A stretch of DNA of 64,000 nucleotides from Rhizobium sp. NRK18. GTDB taxonomy: Bacteria > Pseudomonadota > Alphaproteobacteria > Rhizobiales > Rhizobiaceae. Below the pieces are notes generated by a model that was not told where the DNA came from, searched no databases, and saw only the letters and a program-made list of their open reading frames with translations. The stretch covers positions 2,757,681 through 2,821,680 of the forward strand of contig NZ_JANFMV010000001.1 of NCBI RefSeq assembly GCF_024385575.1. Direction: 5' to 3'. The position numbers and the translations under genes were made by a program. Positions 52,268-60,501 of the stretch are shown here, one piece after another; the stretch's first letter is position 1, and each line of letters opens with the position of its first letter.

Positions 52268-53622
52268 CCCCTCATCTTCGCCCAGACGGCATCGAGGCCT
52301 TCGCGCAGGACGGCGACCATGCGGTCGACTTCGCCTTCGGTGATGACCAGCGGCGGCGAGGCGAGCATGCGGTCGCCGGTGGCGCGCAGGATGAGCCCAC
52401 GCTCCAGGCATTCGTTGCGCACCATCGTGCCGATCTCGTCCGGTTTTTCGAAGCGCTGGCGGGTCTTCTTGTCCTTTGCCAGCTGGACCGCGCCCATCAG
52501 GCCGACGGAGACGACTTCGCCGACCATGTCGTGGTCCTCGAGGCTTTTCCAGGCGCGGGCGAAATAGGGGCCGATATCGTCATGGACCCGCTCGACCAGC
52601 TTTTCCTCCTCGATGATGCGGAGGTTTTCGAGCGCCGCCGCGGCGCAGACCGGATGGCCGGAATAGGTGAAGCCGTGGTTGAAGTCGCCGACCTCATTGA
52701 GGAACACGTCGGCGACGCGGTCAGAGATCAGCACGCCGCCAATCGGCAGGTAGCCCGACGACAAGCCCTTGGCGACCGGCGCCAGGTCCGGTTCGACGCC
52801 GAAATGCTGGTGGCCGAACCAGTGGCCGAGACGGCCGAAACCGCAGATCACCTCGTCGCAGACGAGCAGGATGTTGCGCTCGCGGCAGATGCGGGCGATC
52901 TCCGGCCAGTAGGTCGATGGCGGCACGATGACGCCGCCGGCACCCTGGATCGGCTCGGCGACGAAGGCGGCGACATTGTCCTCACCAAGTTCATCGATCT
53001 TGGCCTCCAGCTCCCGGGCGCGGGCGAGGCCGAATTCCTCCGGGCTCATGTCACCACCCTCGGCATACCAGTAGGGCTGGCCGATATGGTGGACGCCGGC
53101 GATCGGCAGGTCGCCCTGCTCGTGCATCCATTTCATGCCGCCGAGCGACGCACCGGCGACCGTCGAGCCGTGATAGCCGTTGACGCGCGCGATCACCGCC
53201 TTCTTGGTCGGCTTGCCGATCGCCGCCCAGTAGACGCGGGCCATGCGGAACCAGGTGTCGTTCGCCTCGGAGCCGGAGCCGGTGAAGAAGACGTGATTGA
53301 TCTTTTCGCCGGCATGGGCGGAGATCTTCTCGGCCAAGAGCGTAGCCGGCGGCGTCGTGGTCCCGAAGAAGGTGTTGTAGTAGGGCAGTTCGTTCATCTG
53401 CCGCATCACCGCCTCGGTGATTTCCTTGCGCCCGTAGCCGACATTGACGCACCAGAGGCCGGCAAAGCCGTCGAGGTAGCGCTTGCCGGCATTGTCGAAG
53501 ATATGGCAGCCCTCTCCCCGCTCGATGATGCGGCTGCCCGAGGCATTCAGCTTCTTCATGTCCGAGAAGGGATGAAAATGGTGGGCGGCGTCGATTGCGG
53601 CAAGATTGGAAAGTGCTGGCAT
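52264..53622 (-). CDS. Class III (omega-amino acid:pyruvate type) aminotransferase
   Basis: A 452-residue PLP enzyme of the class III group. Visible are the N-terminal AAHHFHPFSDMKKLN, GLWCVNVGYGRKEI, TGSGSEANDTWFRMARVYW, NGYHGSTVAGASLGG, VAEPIQGAGGVIVPP, LLVCDEVICGFGRLGHWFG and the PLP lysine in APVAKGLSSGYLPIG. Close relatives transfer amino groups from beta-alanine, putrescine or gamma-aminobutyrate to pyruvate; the donor cannot be fixed here. The start is ATG 53622; the longer frame to 53715 would run into the promoter region shared with the divergent XRE regulator. Confidence 0.9.
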   Translation of the reverse strand: MPALSNLAAIDAAHHFHPFSDMKKLNASGSRIIERGEGCHIFDNAGKRYLDGFAGLWCVNVGYGRKEITEAVMRQMNELPYYNTFFGTTTPPATLLAEKISAHAGEKINHVFFTGSGSEANDTWFRMARVYWAAIGKPTKKAVIARVNGYHGSTVAGASLGGMKWMHEQGDLPIAGVHHIGQPYWYAEGGDMSPEEFGLARARELEAKIDELGEDNVAAFVAEPIQGAGGVIVPPSTYWPEIARICRERNILLVCDEVICGFGRLGHWFGHQHFGVEPDLAPVAKGLSSGYLPIGGVLISDRVADVFLNEVGDFNHGFTYSGHPVCAAAALENLRIIEEEKLVERVHDDIGPYFARAWKSLEDHDMVGEVVSVGLMGAVQLAKDKKTRQRFEKPDEIGTMVRNECLERGLILRATGDRMLASPPLVITEGEVDRMVAVLREGLDAVWAKMRG

Positions 53623-53741
53623 GATGCTCACTGACTGTTGGGCTGGAATGCGCCCGCAGATTGGCCACAGAAATCCGGTTTGGCAAGCCGCGATCCGATC
53701 GCCGATTGCGCGCATAACGCGCCCGGACTAATCTGATCGTC

Positions 53742-54317
53742 ATGCAGGAAGACACACCACGGATCGCCAGGAATATCGGCGCCGGCCTCAAGCGCTGGCG
53801 GCTGGTCAATCGCGTCAAGCAGTCGGCGCTCGCCGCCGATTTCGGCGTGGCGCAGACCACCGTTTCGCGCTGGGAATCCGGCCTTTTGGTGCCGACCGGC
53901 GAGGACGCGCTCCGCATCGAACGCCTCCTCTCCGCCAGGCCGAACTCGGCGGCAGATGCGGCGCTGATGGCGCTCGTCACCCATGCCGCCGTGCCGATGC
54001 ATCTCGTCTGCGACCTGACGCACCGGCTGCTCGCCGCCTCGCAGGGCAGGACAGCGGAGTGGCGGCTCGGCATGGAGGATTTGCAGGGAAAATCGCTCTG
54101 GCGCTACGCCACGCCCGGCATCCGCCGCGGCGAGGCGCTTCTGGAACGGCAGGGCTGGTTCGAGACGGTCTCGCCGGAAATCACCGTGATCAGCGAAGCC
54201 GCCAACCGGCCGGAGGTGGCGATCCGGGCCGGAGAGATCCGCTGGACCCGCATGCCACTCTCGGACGGCACGTTTGCCCGGCTCGTCACCGATGGTGTGC
54301 GCAGCGCCCACGCATAA
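53742..54317 (+). CDS. XRE-family transcriptional regulator
   Basis: A 191-residue protein with an N-terminal helix-turn-helix (residues 8-60; GAGLKRWRLVNRVKQSALAA, then FGVAQTTVSRWESGLLVP) and a C-terminal region of about 120 residues resembling a PAS-like sensor (HLVCDLTHRLLAASQGRTAE; WEFETVSPEITVI-like block). It is divergent from the aminotransferase gene across 119 bp and probably controls it. Confidence 0.83.
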   Translation: MQEDTPRIARNIGAGLKRWRLVNRVKQSALAADFGVAQTTVSRWESGLLVPTGEDALRIERLLSARPNSAADAALMALVTHAAVPMHLVCDLTHRLLAASQGRTAEWRLGMEDLQGKSLWRYATPGIRRGEALLERQGWFETVSPEITVISEAANRPEVAIRAGEIRWTRMPLSDGTFARLVTDGVRSAHA

Positions 54318-54398
54318 CTTATGCGACCGCCGGCCTTTCTCTCCGGTCCCGGCTGCGCATGATGCAAGGCGTCAAATCAATGCGCCTGGAATCATGCC

Positions 54399-54992
54399 AT
54401 GACCGATGCCGCCAACCCTCCGCCGATCGCCGAAGACCGCCTTGCCGGCATCATCACCTTCCTGCAGGCCGCCGAGAAACTGAAGGACACGCTGCGCAGC
54501 GGCTGCACCTCCGGTGGCAGGCCGGAAAGCACGGCGGAGCACAGCTGGCGGCTCTGCCTGATGGTGCTGATGTTCGAGAAGGAGCTGGCCGGCTGCGACA
54601 TGCTGAAACTCGTCAAGCTCTGCATCGTCCACGATCTCGGCGAGGCGATTTCCGGCGACGTGCCGGCAACGGACCAGTCGCCGGACGACGGCAAGGCGGA
54701 ACGCGAGCGGGCGGACATGGAAACGCTTGCCGCGTCTCTGCCCGACGACCTGCGTCGGGATATCATGGCGCTGTGGGACGAATATGATGGAGCGGCGACG
54801 CCGGAGGCGATCCTTGCCAAGGGTTTCGACAAGCTGGAGACGATGCTGCAGCATGCCATCGGCCAGAACAGGGCCGATTTCGATTATGCTTTCAATCTCG
54901 GCTACGGCGTGACGCAGACTGAAAGGCACCCGCTCACGAGGCAGATCCGCGTCCTTGTCGATGCAGCGACACGGGATCGCATGGCCCGTTGA
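54399..54992 (+). CDS. HD-domain hydrolase (YfbR/HDDC2-like 5'-deoxynucleotidase)
   Basis: A 197-residue HD-domain protein. The metal-binding residues are in ESTAEHSWRLCLMVLMFEKE (His) and CIVHDLGEAISGDVPA (His-Asp), with a later Asp in QNRADFDYAFNLGY. The order and spacing are those of the HDDC2/YfbR group that removes phosphate from deoxynucleoside monophosphates. It is monocistronic on the plus strand. Confidence 0.85.
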   Translation: MTDAANPPPIAEDRLAGIITFLQAAEKLKDTLRSGCTSGGRPESTAEHSWRLCLMVLMFEKELAGCDMLKLVKLCIVHDLGEAISGDVPATDQSPDDGKAERERADMETLAASLPDDLRRDIMALWDEYDGAATPEAILAKGFDKLETMLQHAIGQNRADFDYAFNLGYGVTQTERHPLTRQIRVLVDAATRDRMAR

Positions 54993-55035
54993 ATGGAAGA
55001 AGGGGCCGACGACGGTCCGCCCCCTCGACGGCGGC

Positions 55036-55476
55036 TCAAAATCCTCCGTTGCCCCATTCGGGACGCATGAGCCGGCCATTGCCGTCGCTGTCGGCCGCAT
55101 CGAAACGTGCCGCCGCGGCATCGGTGAATTCCGCAAGGCTCACCAGCTCGTCGCCATCGGCATCCATCGGCTGGAAGCGGGCTTCCTTGTCGGCTTGCCG
55201 CGCCGCCTGCATGGCGCCGTTATTGCCCTGCTGCTGGCCCATGCGCACCGACATGTATTCCTCAAGCGTCAGTTTTCCGTCACTGTCGGCGTCCATCGCG
55301 TAGAAGACGCTTTCGGCGCTGTCGAGGAGTTCCTGGCGGCTCAATTGGCCGTCGCCATTGGCGTCCATGTCGGCAAAGCGGCCCATCTGGCCCCTGCCCT
55401 GCTGGGCGAACGCCAGCGAAGAGGTGAGCGTCATGGCAAGGGCGAGCGCCGCCACGGTCGTGTTCCTGAGTTTCAT
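55036..55476 (-). CDS. Exported EF-hand calcium-binding protein
   Basis: A 146-residue periplasmic or secreted protein. A signal peptide (1-24, ending SLAFA) is followed by four EF-hand loops: DMDANGDGQLSRQE, AMDADSDGKLTLEE, PMDADGDELVSLAE and AADSDGNGRLMRPE. The third loop lacks a Gly at the usual sixth position. The start is ATG 55476 after AAGGAACTCGAC; the longer frame to 55560 is upstream leader. Proteins of this kind are common in rhizobia; a calcium buffering or sensing role is inferred. Confidence 0.9.
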   Translation of the reverse strand: MKLRNTTVAALALAMTLTSSLAFAQQGRGQMGRFADMDANGDGQLSRQELLDSAESVFYAMDADSDGKLTLEEYMSVRMGQQQGNNGAMQAARQADKEARFQPMDADGDELVSLAEFTDAAAARFDAADSDGNGRLMRPEWGNGGF

Positions 55477-55594
55477 GTCGAGTTCCTTTCCGGTTTCGAA
55501 GTCTGGTTCGGTTCCCGCCAACCAGCCACTCCGCAAAGGTATCCAACAATACACATACAAACTTTGATATGTATCAATCTCCGATGCAGCGACG

Positions 55595-56014
55595 CTATTC
55601 CGCCGCCTCGAAATATTTGAGCGCCGCCTTCTGCAGCTCGGTCTTCGGCTGGGGTTCCTTCAACTCCTGACGTCCGTCATTGCAGAAGACATGCGCCTCG
55701 CCCCAAGCGGCCAGTGCCCGGACGACCGGTTCCAGCGAGCGGCCGAGCGGCGTCAGGTCATAATCGACATGCGGCGGCACCACCGGATGAACGGTGCGCG
55801 AGACGAGGCCGGCATCCTCCAGTTCGCGCAGCTGCTTCGTCAGCATGCGCTGGGTGATGCCCGGCATCTTGCGGCGAAGCGCGTTGAAGCGCTGGGTGCC
55901 GCCCATGAGGTGGAACAGGATGACGCCTTTCCACTTGCCATCGAGGAAGCACAGCGTCGCCTCGACGAAGCAGCCGGGAAAATTCTTGGTCAGTTTCGCG
56001 CGCGGCCTCGACAT
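55595..56014 (-). CDS. HxlR-family transcriptional regulator
   Basis: A 139-residue winged helix-turn-helix protein. It begins with the conserved Cys region (GCFVEATLCFLDGKWKGVIL) and has the HxlR core FNALRRKMPGITQRMLTKQL followed by RTVHPVVPPHVDYDLTPLGR. An early cysteine in this position is used for redox or electrophile sensing in several HxlR proteins. It is divergent from the zinc-binding alcohol dehydrogenase gene, with an inverted repeat between them. Confidence 0.92.
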   Translation of the reverse strand: MSRPRAKLTKNFPGCFVEATLCFLDGKWKGVILFHLMGGTQRFNALRRKMPGITQRMLTKQLRELEDAGLVSRTVHPVVPPHVDYDLTPLGRSLEPVVRALAAWGEAHVFCNDGRQELKEPQPKTELQKAALKYFEAAE

Positions 56015-56019
56015 TTTAC

Positions 56020-56037
56020 AGTATCCTTTTGGGTACT
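56020..56037. promoter_or_regulatory. Candidate HxlR operator
   Basis: AGTATCC, TTTT, GGGTACT: inverted repeat with one mismatch (six of seven), six bp upstream of the HxlR start and in the divergent promoter region. The size suits an HxlR dimer. Confidence 0.5.
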
Positions 56038-56118
56038 ACGTACATAAATTGTGCATTCTTGCGTAAACTGATCCTAGCACTTTAATGGGGCCTGTCCAAT
56101 CAACCAAGGAGTTTCGCC

Positions 56119-57132
56119 ATGCGCGCCGTCGCCTATTCCGCCCCGCTTCCGATCACCGATGAACAGTCCCTCGTCGACATCGACATGCCCGTTCCCGAGC
56201 CGACCGGCCGTGACCTGCTGGTCGAGATCAAGGCCGTTTCGGTCAATCCGGTCGACGTCAAGATCCGCGGCCATCGCCCGCCCCGCAACGGTCCGCAGAC
56301 GGTGCTCGGCTATGATGCGTCCGGCATCGTCAAGGCCACCGGTCCGGACGCCACGCTCTTCAAGCCGGGCGACGCGGTCTATTACGCCGGCGCGATCAAC
56401 CGCCAGGGCACCAACAGCGAGTTCCACCTTGTCGACGAACGGATCGTCGGGCGCAAGCCGAAGAGCCTCGATTTCCCCGCTGCCGCCGCCCTGCCGCTGA
56501 CCGCCATCACCGCCTATGAGGCGCTGTTCGACCGGCTGAAGGTGCAGGATCCGGTGCCCGGCGAGCACCGCTCCATCCTCATCGTCGGCGGCGCCGGCGG
56601 TGTCGGGTCGATCGCCATCCAGATCGCCCGCGCGCTGACGGATCTCACCGTCATCGCCACCGCGTCCCGACCGGAGACCAAGGACTGGGTCAAGCAACTC
56701 GGCGCCCATCACGTGATCGACCACAGCGAGGCGATGGCGCCGCAGGTCGAGGCGCTCGGCATTCCGGCGCCGGGCTTTGCCTTCATTACCAATGACAGCG
56801 GCCGGCATGGCGGCGACGTCGCCGCCCTGATCGCCCCGCAGGGACGTGTGGCGCTGATCGACGACCCGGCAAGCTTCGACATCATGCCGTTCAAGATGAA
56901 GGCGGTCTCAATCCACTGGGAAATGATGTTCGCCCGCCCGGTCTTCCAGACCGGCGACATCGAGGCGCAGCACAGGCTGCTGGACCAGGTCGCCGACCTC
57001 GTTGATGCCGGCGCCATCCGTTCGACGCTGACCGATGTGCTGGGCCCGATCAATGCGGCGACGCTGAAGAAGGCGCACGCCCTGATCGAGACCAACAAGA
57101 CCAGGGGCAAGCTGGTGCTCGCCGGCTTCTGA
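56119..57132 (+). CDS. Zinc-type alcohol dehydrogenase / quinone oxidoreductase family protein
   Basis: A 337-residue medium-chain reductase of the zinc-binding alcohol dehydrogenase family protein type (quinone oxidoreductase-like). A GroES-like N-terminus (VEIKAVSVNPVDVKIRGHRP, GYDASGIVKATGPDA) is followed by a nucleotide-binding domain (LIVGGAGGVGSIAIQIAR, with ATASRPETKDWVKQLGAHHV). Despite the family name no catalytic zinc ligands are visible. AAGGAG precedes the ATG. It probably reduces quinones or reactive carbonyls, under control of the divergent HxlR protein. Confidence 0.9.
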   Translation: MRAVAYSAPLPITDEQSLVDIDMPVPEPTGRDLLVEIKAVSVNPVDVKIRGHRPPRNGPQTVLGYDASGIVKATGPDATLFKPGDAVYYAGAINRQGTNSEFHLVDERIVGRKPKSLDFPAAAALPLTAITAYEALFDRLKVQDPVPGEHRSILIVGGAGGVGSIAIQIARALTDLTVIATASRPETKDWVKQLGAHHVIDHSEAMAPQVEALGIPAPGFAFITNDSGRHGGDVAALIAPQGRVALIDDPASFDIMPFKMKAVSIHWEMMFARPVFQTGDIEAQHRLLDQVADLVDAGAIRSTLTDVLGPINAATLKKAHALIETNKTRGKLVLAGF

Positions 57133-57157
57133 CGTCGACCGAACCCACAAGGCTTCC

Positions 57158-57327
57158 CCTCTCCCCGCCTGCGGGGAGAGGGCCAGGGTGAGGGGCAAAG
57201 GCGGCCCCAATCCCGTCCACGCACCGACGATGAACGTACCAAGCCCCTGCAAACGCGGGGTTCACTCGCCTCCCACTGCCCCTCATCCGCCCTGCCGGGC
57301 ACCTTCTCCCCGCTCGCGGGGAGAAGG
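57158..57327. repeat. Rhizobial palindromic intergenic repeat element
   Basis: Two perfect hairpins flank about 120 bp: CCTCTCCCCGC/GCGGGGAGAGG (57158-57181, two-base loop) and CCTTCTCCCCGC/GCGGGGAGAAGG (57302-57327, two-base loop). Just inside, GTGAGGGGC and GCCCCTCAT form a further inverted pair. This composite is common between genes in Rhizobium and Agrobacterium genomes as far as I know. It starts 26 bp after the oxidoreductase stop and may also end its transcript. Confidence 0.8.
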
Positions 57328-57328
57328 G

Positions 57329-57541
57329 ACGATCCGGAGCGCTAATGCCTGCCCCAATTGGACATCATGACGCAGGTTTGACCCGATTGACATTGGGCAA
57401 TTTCAGACCGATTTATTCGCCACGCCCGCAATTTACCTCTGCCGGGCGGATATCAACGGAGCCATCATCCCAGATGCCAAGCGACAGTAGTAGTCGATTG
57501 TCCAAGTCCCCCCGCGGCCATCACTGACTGACGCCTCCGTC
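57329..57541. other. Intergenic remainder before mgtE, no gene seen
   Basis: After the repeat element about 210 bp contain no supported open frame. The stretch around 57400-57440 is relatively AT-rich and may contain the mgtE promoter. A leader hairpin follows immediately. Confidence 0.45.
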
Positions 57542-57588
57542 GGTTCGCCTGATCGGCCGTCATTGGCTGATCGACGGAAAGGCGAACC
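57542..57588 (+). promoter_or_regulatory. Leader hairpin covering the mgtE ribosome binding site
   Basis: GGTTCGCCT (57542-57550) pairs perfectly with AGGCGAACC (57580-57588), which contains the AAGG ribosome binding site of mgtE two bases before the ATG. An inner stem CCGTC (57557-57561)/GACGG (57573-57577) extends it. The structure would hide the ribosome binding site and so could control translation. Confidence 0.55.
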
Positions 57589-57590
57589 CC

Positions 57591-58961
57591 ATGAACATCA
57601 ACAGCATCCCCCGCAGGGCCGCAAATGCTGCCCGCTTTCTAGGCACCATCACCCCGGTCACCGTCGCCGAATATGTCGAACGGCTGAACACGACCGGCGC
57701 CAATGAAGCCGCAACCGTTCTTCTGAGCCTACCCGAACGCAAGGCCGTGCGCATCCTGTCCATGCCGGAGCTGGAAAACGCCGCCGCCATTCTGGCTGCG
57801 CTGCCGAGTGCACGCTCGTCACATCTCCTGAAGCTGGTCGCCAACGACCGGGTGACGGACATCTTCCAGTCGGCGGATTTTGCGACCCGCGCCACGCTGT
57901 TTGCCCGGCTTGACCCGGAAACCGCCCGTGCCGTCACGCATTTGCTCGACTATCCGCCGCGCACTGCCGGCGCGATGATGACGACGGAGTTCCTCAGCGT
58001 GCCGTCAAACTGGACGGCCGCCGAGACGCTTGCCCATGTCCGCGAGGTCGGCCATTCCCGCGAGACTGTCTATGCGATCTACGTGCTTGACGACGCCGAC
58101 CGGCATCTCGCCGGCGTGGTGACGCTGCGCCGGCTGATCGCCGCCGAGCCGGACGATCCCATCCTGTCGCTGTCGCAGCGCGGCGCGATGGTCTGCGCCA
58201 GCCCGCTGATGCCGCAGGAAGACGTCGCCCGCCTCATCCGCAAGCACGACCTGCTGGCGCTGCCCGTCACCGACGCCTCCGACCGGGTGCTCGGCATCGT
58301 CACCGTCGACGACGTCATCGACACAATGATCGCCGACACGACGGAAGACGCACAGAAGTTCGGCGGCATGGAAGCGCTCGGCAAGCCCTACATGCAGATC
58401 GGCCTCCTCGACATGATCCGCAAACGGGCCGGCTGGCTCTCTGCCCTGTTCCTCGGCGAAATGCTGACGGCGAGCGCCATGCAGCATTTCGAGGGCGAAC
58501 TGGAAAAGGCCGTCGTGCTGACCCTGTTCATTCCGCTGATCATGAGCTCGGGCGGCAATTCCGGCTCGCAGGCGACCTCGCTCATCATCCGCGCACTAGC
58601 GCTCGGCGAGCTGAAGCTTGGCGACTGGTGGCGGGTGGCGCTGCGCGAACTGCCGGCCGGCCTGTCGCTCGGCGCGATCCTCGGTCTCGTCGGTCTCGCC
58701 CGCATCACGCTCTGGCAGCAGATCGGCCTCTACGATTACGGCCCGCACTGGCTGCTGGTCGGACTGACCGTGTTCTCGGCCCTTGTCGGCATCGTCACCT
58801 TCGGCTCGATGGCGGGCTCCATGCTGCCCTTCCTCCTGCAGCGGCTGAAGCTCGATCCGGCCAGCGCCTCGGCACCGTTCGTCGCGACGCTGGTCGACGT
58901 CTCCGGCCTCGTCATCTACTTCAGCGTCGCCGTCGTCATCCTCAGCGGCACGCTCCTCTAG
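57591..58961 (+). CDS. mgtE: Magnesium transporter MgtE
   Basis: A 456-residue MgtE channel. The order is: N-terminal MgtE superhelix (about 20-135), two CBS domains (about 140-260; AGVVTLRRLI and VLGIVTVDDVIDTMIADTTE) and five membrane helices (about 290-456), with SGGNSGSQATSLIIRALALG carrying the ion-path glycines and the conserved Asn-Ser. The domains act as a magnesium-sensing gate in known members. The gene is preceded by a hairpin that overlaps its ribosome binding site. It converges with the Lrp-type gene with a 4-bp overlap. Confidence 0.95.
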   Translation: MNINSIPRRAANAARFLGTITPVTVAEYVERLNTTGANEAATVLLSLPERKAVRILSMPELENAAAILAALPSARSSHLLKLVANDRVTDIFQSADFATRATLFARLDPETARAVTHLLDYPPRTAGAMMTTEFLSVPSNWTAAETLAHVREVGHSRETVYAIYVLDDADRHLAGVVTLRRLIAAEPDDPILSLSQRGAMVCASPLMPQEDVARLIRKHDLLALPVTDASDRVLGIVTVDDVIDTMIADTTEDAQKFGGMEALGKPYMQIGLLDMIRKRAGWLSALFLGEMLTASAMQHFEGELEKAVVLTLFIPLIMSSGGNSGSQATSLIIRALALGELKLGDWWRVALRELPAGLSLGAILGLVGLARITLWQQIGLYDYGPHWLLVGLTVFSALVGIVTFGSMAGSMLPFLLQRLKLDPASASAPFVATLVDVSGLVIYFSVAVVILSGTLL

Positions 58962-59437
58962 GCCCTGCCCGCTTTCGGCAGCTTCAGCGGTCCGCCGGTC
59001 TTGATCGTGCGGATCGCGAAGTTGGAGCGGATGTCGACAACGGCAGGCAGGGTCAGGAGGCGCTCCGTCAGCAGTGCGTCGTAGGCGGCGAGGTTTTCGA
59101 CTACGACCTCGGCCAGGAAATCGGTCTCGCCGGAGATCATGAAGCAGGACACCACCTCGGGTATGGCGAGCAGGCTGTCCTGGAAGGCCGCCGCGTTCTC
59201 GAAATTGTGCCGCTCCACCTTGAAGCCCACGAAGACCGTGAGCTCGAGGCCGATCGCGGTGCGGTCGATATCCGCCCGGTAGCCGCGCAGGATGCCAGCC
59301 GCCTCGAGATTGCGGATGCGACGCAGACAGGGCGATGGCGAGAGGTTGACCTTCTCGGCGATCTCCACGTTGGTGGCCCGCGCATCCCGCTGCAACGCCT
59401 CAAGGATGGCGATATCGAATCTGTCCAGATTTGGCAT
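58958..59437 (-). CDS. Lrp/AsnC-family transcriptional regulator
   Basis: A 159-residue full-length Lrp protein: an N-terminal helix-turn-helix (LDRFDIAILEALQRDARATN, VEIAEKVNLSPSPCLRRIRN) and a C-terminal RAM domain (about 68-150; FVGFKVERHNFENAAAFQDS, SGETDFLAEVVVENLAAYDA). The ATG at 59437 is preferred to the in-frame GTG at 59446. It is divergent from the EamA transporter gene across about 140 bp, the usual arrangement for regulators of amino-acid exporters. Confidence 0.92.
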   Translation of the reverse strand: MPNLDRFDIAILEALQRDARATNVEIAEKVNLSPSPCLRRIRNLEAAGILRGYRADIDRTAIGLELTVFVGFKVERHNFENAAAFQDSLLAIPEVVSCFMISGETDFLAEVVVENLAAYDALLTERLLTLPAVVDIRSNFAIRTIKTGGPLKLPKAGRA

Positions 59438-59579
59438 ATTCTTCACAACGGATGCCCTTATCTTTGCAATTGTGCCAATTGATAGCGCCTTCGCGGCACA
59501 GATAGCAAGGACAGGCTGCAGCCACTCACCTTATTCTCCTCTCCCGGAACGTCCCCCCACCCCTCCTGGAGTTGATGAC

Positions 59580-60482
59580 ATGGCGATGCTGAATGCCGAG
59601 CGCGAAACGACTGCCCCTGCCCTGATTGGCGCCGGCGGTGCGCTGATCACCGTCATGGTCTGGACCGCCTGGCTGCTGGCTACGCGCTACAGTGCGACGA
59701 CCTCGCTCGGCGCGATCGATCTCAGCCTGCTGCGATATGGCATCCCCGCCCTCGTGCTGACTCCCGTCTGGCTGAGGACCGGCCTTCTGCCGAAAGGCAA
59801 GCCGAAGCTGCCGCTTCTCCTGATGGTGATCGGCTCCGGCGCGCCATTCTTCCAGATCGCCGCCTACGGCCTGCATGCGACACCGGCATCGGCCGCCGGC
59901 GTGCTGCTGCCCGGCGCCATGCCGCTTGCGACCGCCCTGATCGGCATGGCCGTGCTCGGGGAACGGCCGGACGCGACGCGCAAGCTCGGCATGTTCGCCA
60001 TATTCCTGGGCGGGCTGATCCTGCTTCTGGCGGGTGCCGCGACCGGAACGCTCGGCTGGCGGAGCTATGTCGTCCTGCCGATCGCCGCCACCTGCTGGGC
60101 GATCTACTCCCACGCCTTCCGCCATTCGGGCCTGAGCGCCACAGAAGGCGGCGCGCTGATCTGCGTCTGGTCGACAATCATCAACCTCGTGCTGGCGGCC
60201 CTGTTCGGCACGCATCTCTTCACCGCCTCGATCGCCGAGATCACGCCGCAGATCATCAGCCAGGGCATCCTTTCCGGGCTTGTCGCCACGCTTGCCTACG
60301 GCACGGCGATCCGGATACTCGGCAGCACGCGGGCGGCGGCCTTCACGGCCCTGACGCCGGTGTCGGCGGCCATTGGCGGCGCGCTGATCCTCGGGGAAGA
60401 TTTGGGCATCGCAGGCATTGCCGCGACGATCGTCACCGGCCTCGGCGTCATGCTTTCGACCGGTATCCTCTCACGCCGCTGA
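59580..60482 (+). CDS. EamA/DMT-family transporter
   Basis: A 300-residue membrane protein with ten helices in two EamA repeats; ITVMVWTAWLLATRYSATTS at the start and LGERPDATRKLGMFAIFLGG in the middle are typical. The start is ATG 59580, eight bases after TGGAG; longer frames run into the Lrp promoter region. It is probably an amino-acid or metabolite exporter regulated by the divergent Lrp protein. Confidence 0.88.
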   Translation: MAMLNAERETTAPALIGAGGALITVMVWTAWLLATRYSATTSLGAIDLSLLRYGIPALVLTPVWLRTGLLPKGKPKLPLLLMVIGSGAPFFQIAAYGLHATPASAAGVLLPGAMPLATALIGMAVLGERPDATRKLGMFAIFLGGLILLLAGAATGTLGWRSYVVLPIAATCWAIYSHAFRHSGLSATEGGALICVWSTIINLVLAALFGTHLFTASIAEITPQIISQGILSGLVATLAYGTAIRILGSTRAAAFTALTPVSAAIGGALILGEDLGIAGIAATIVTGLGVMLSTGILSRR

Positions 60483-60501
60483 GCCATGTGCGAGGGCCGC
60501 T

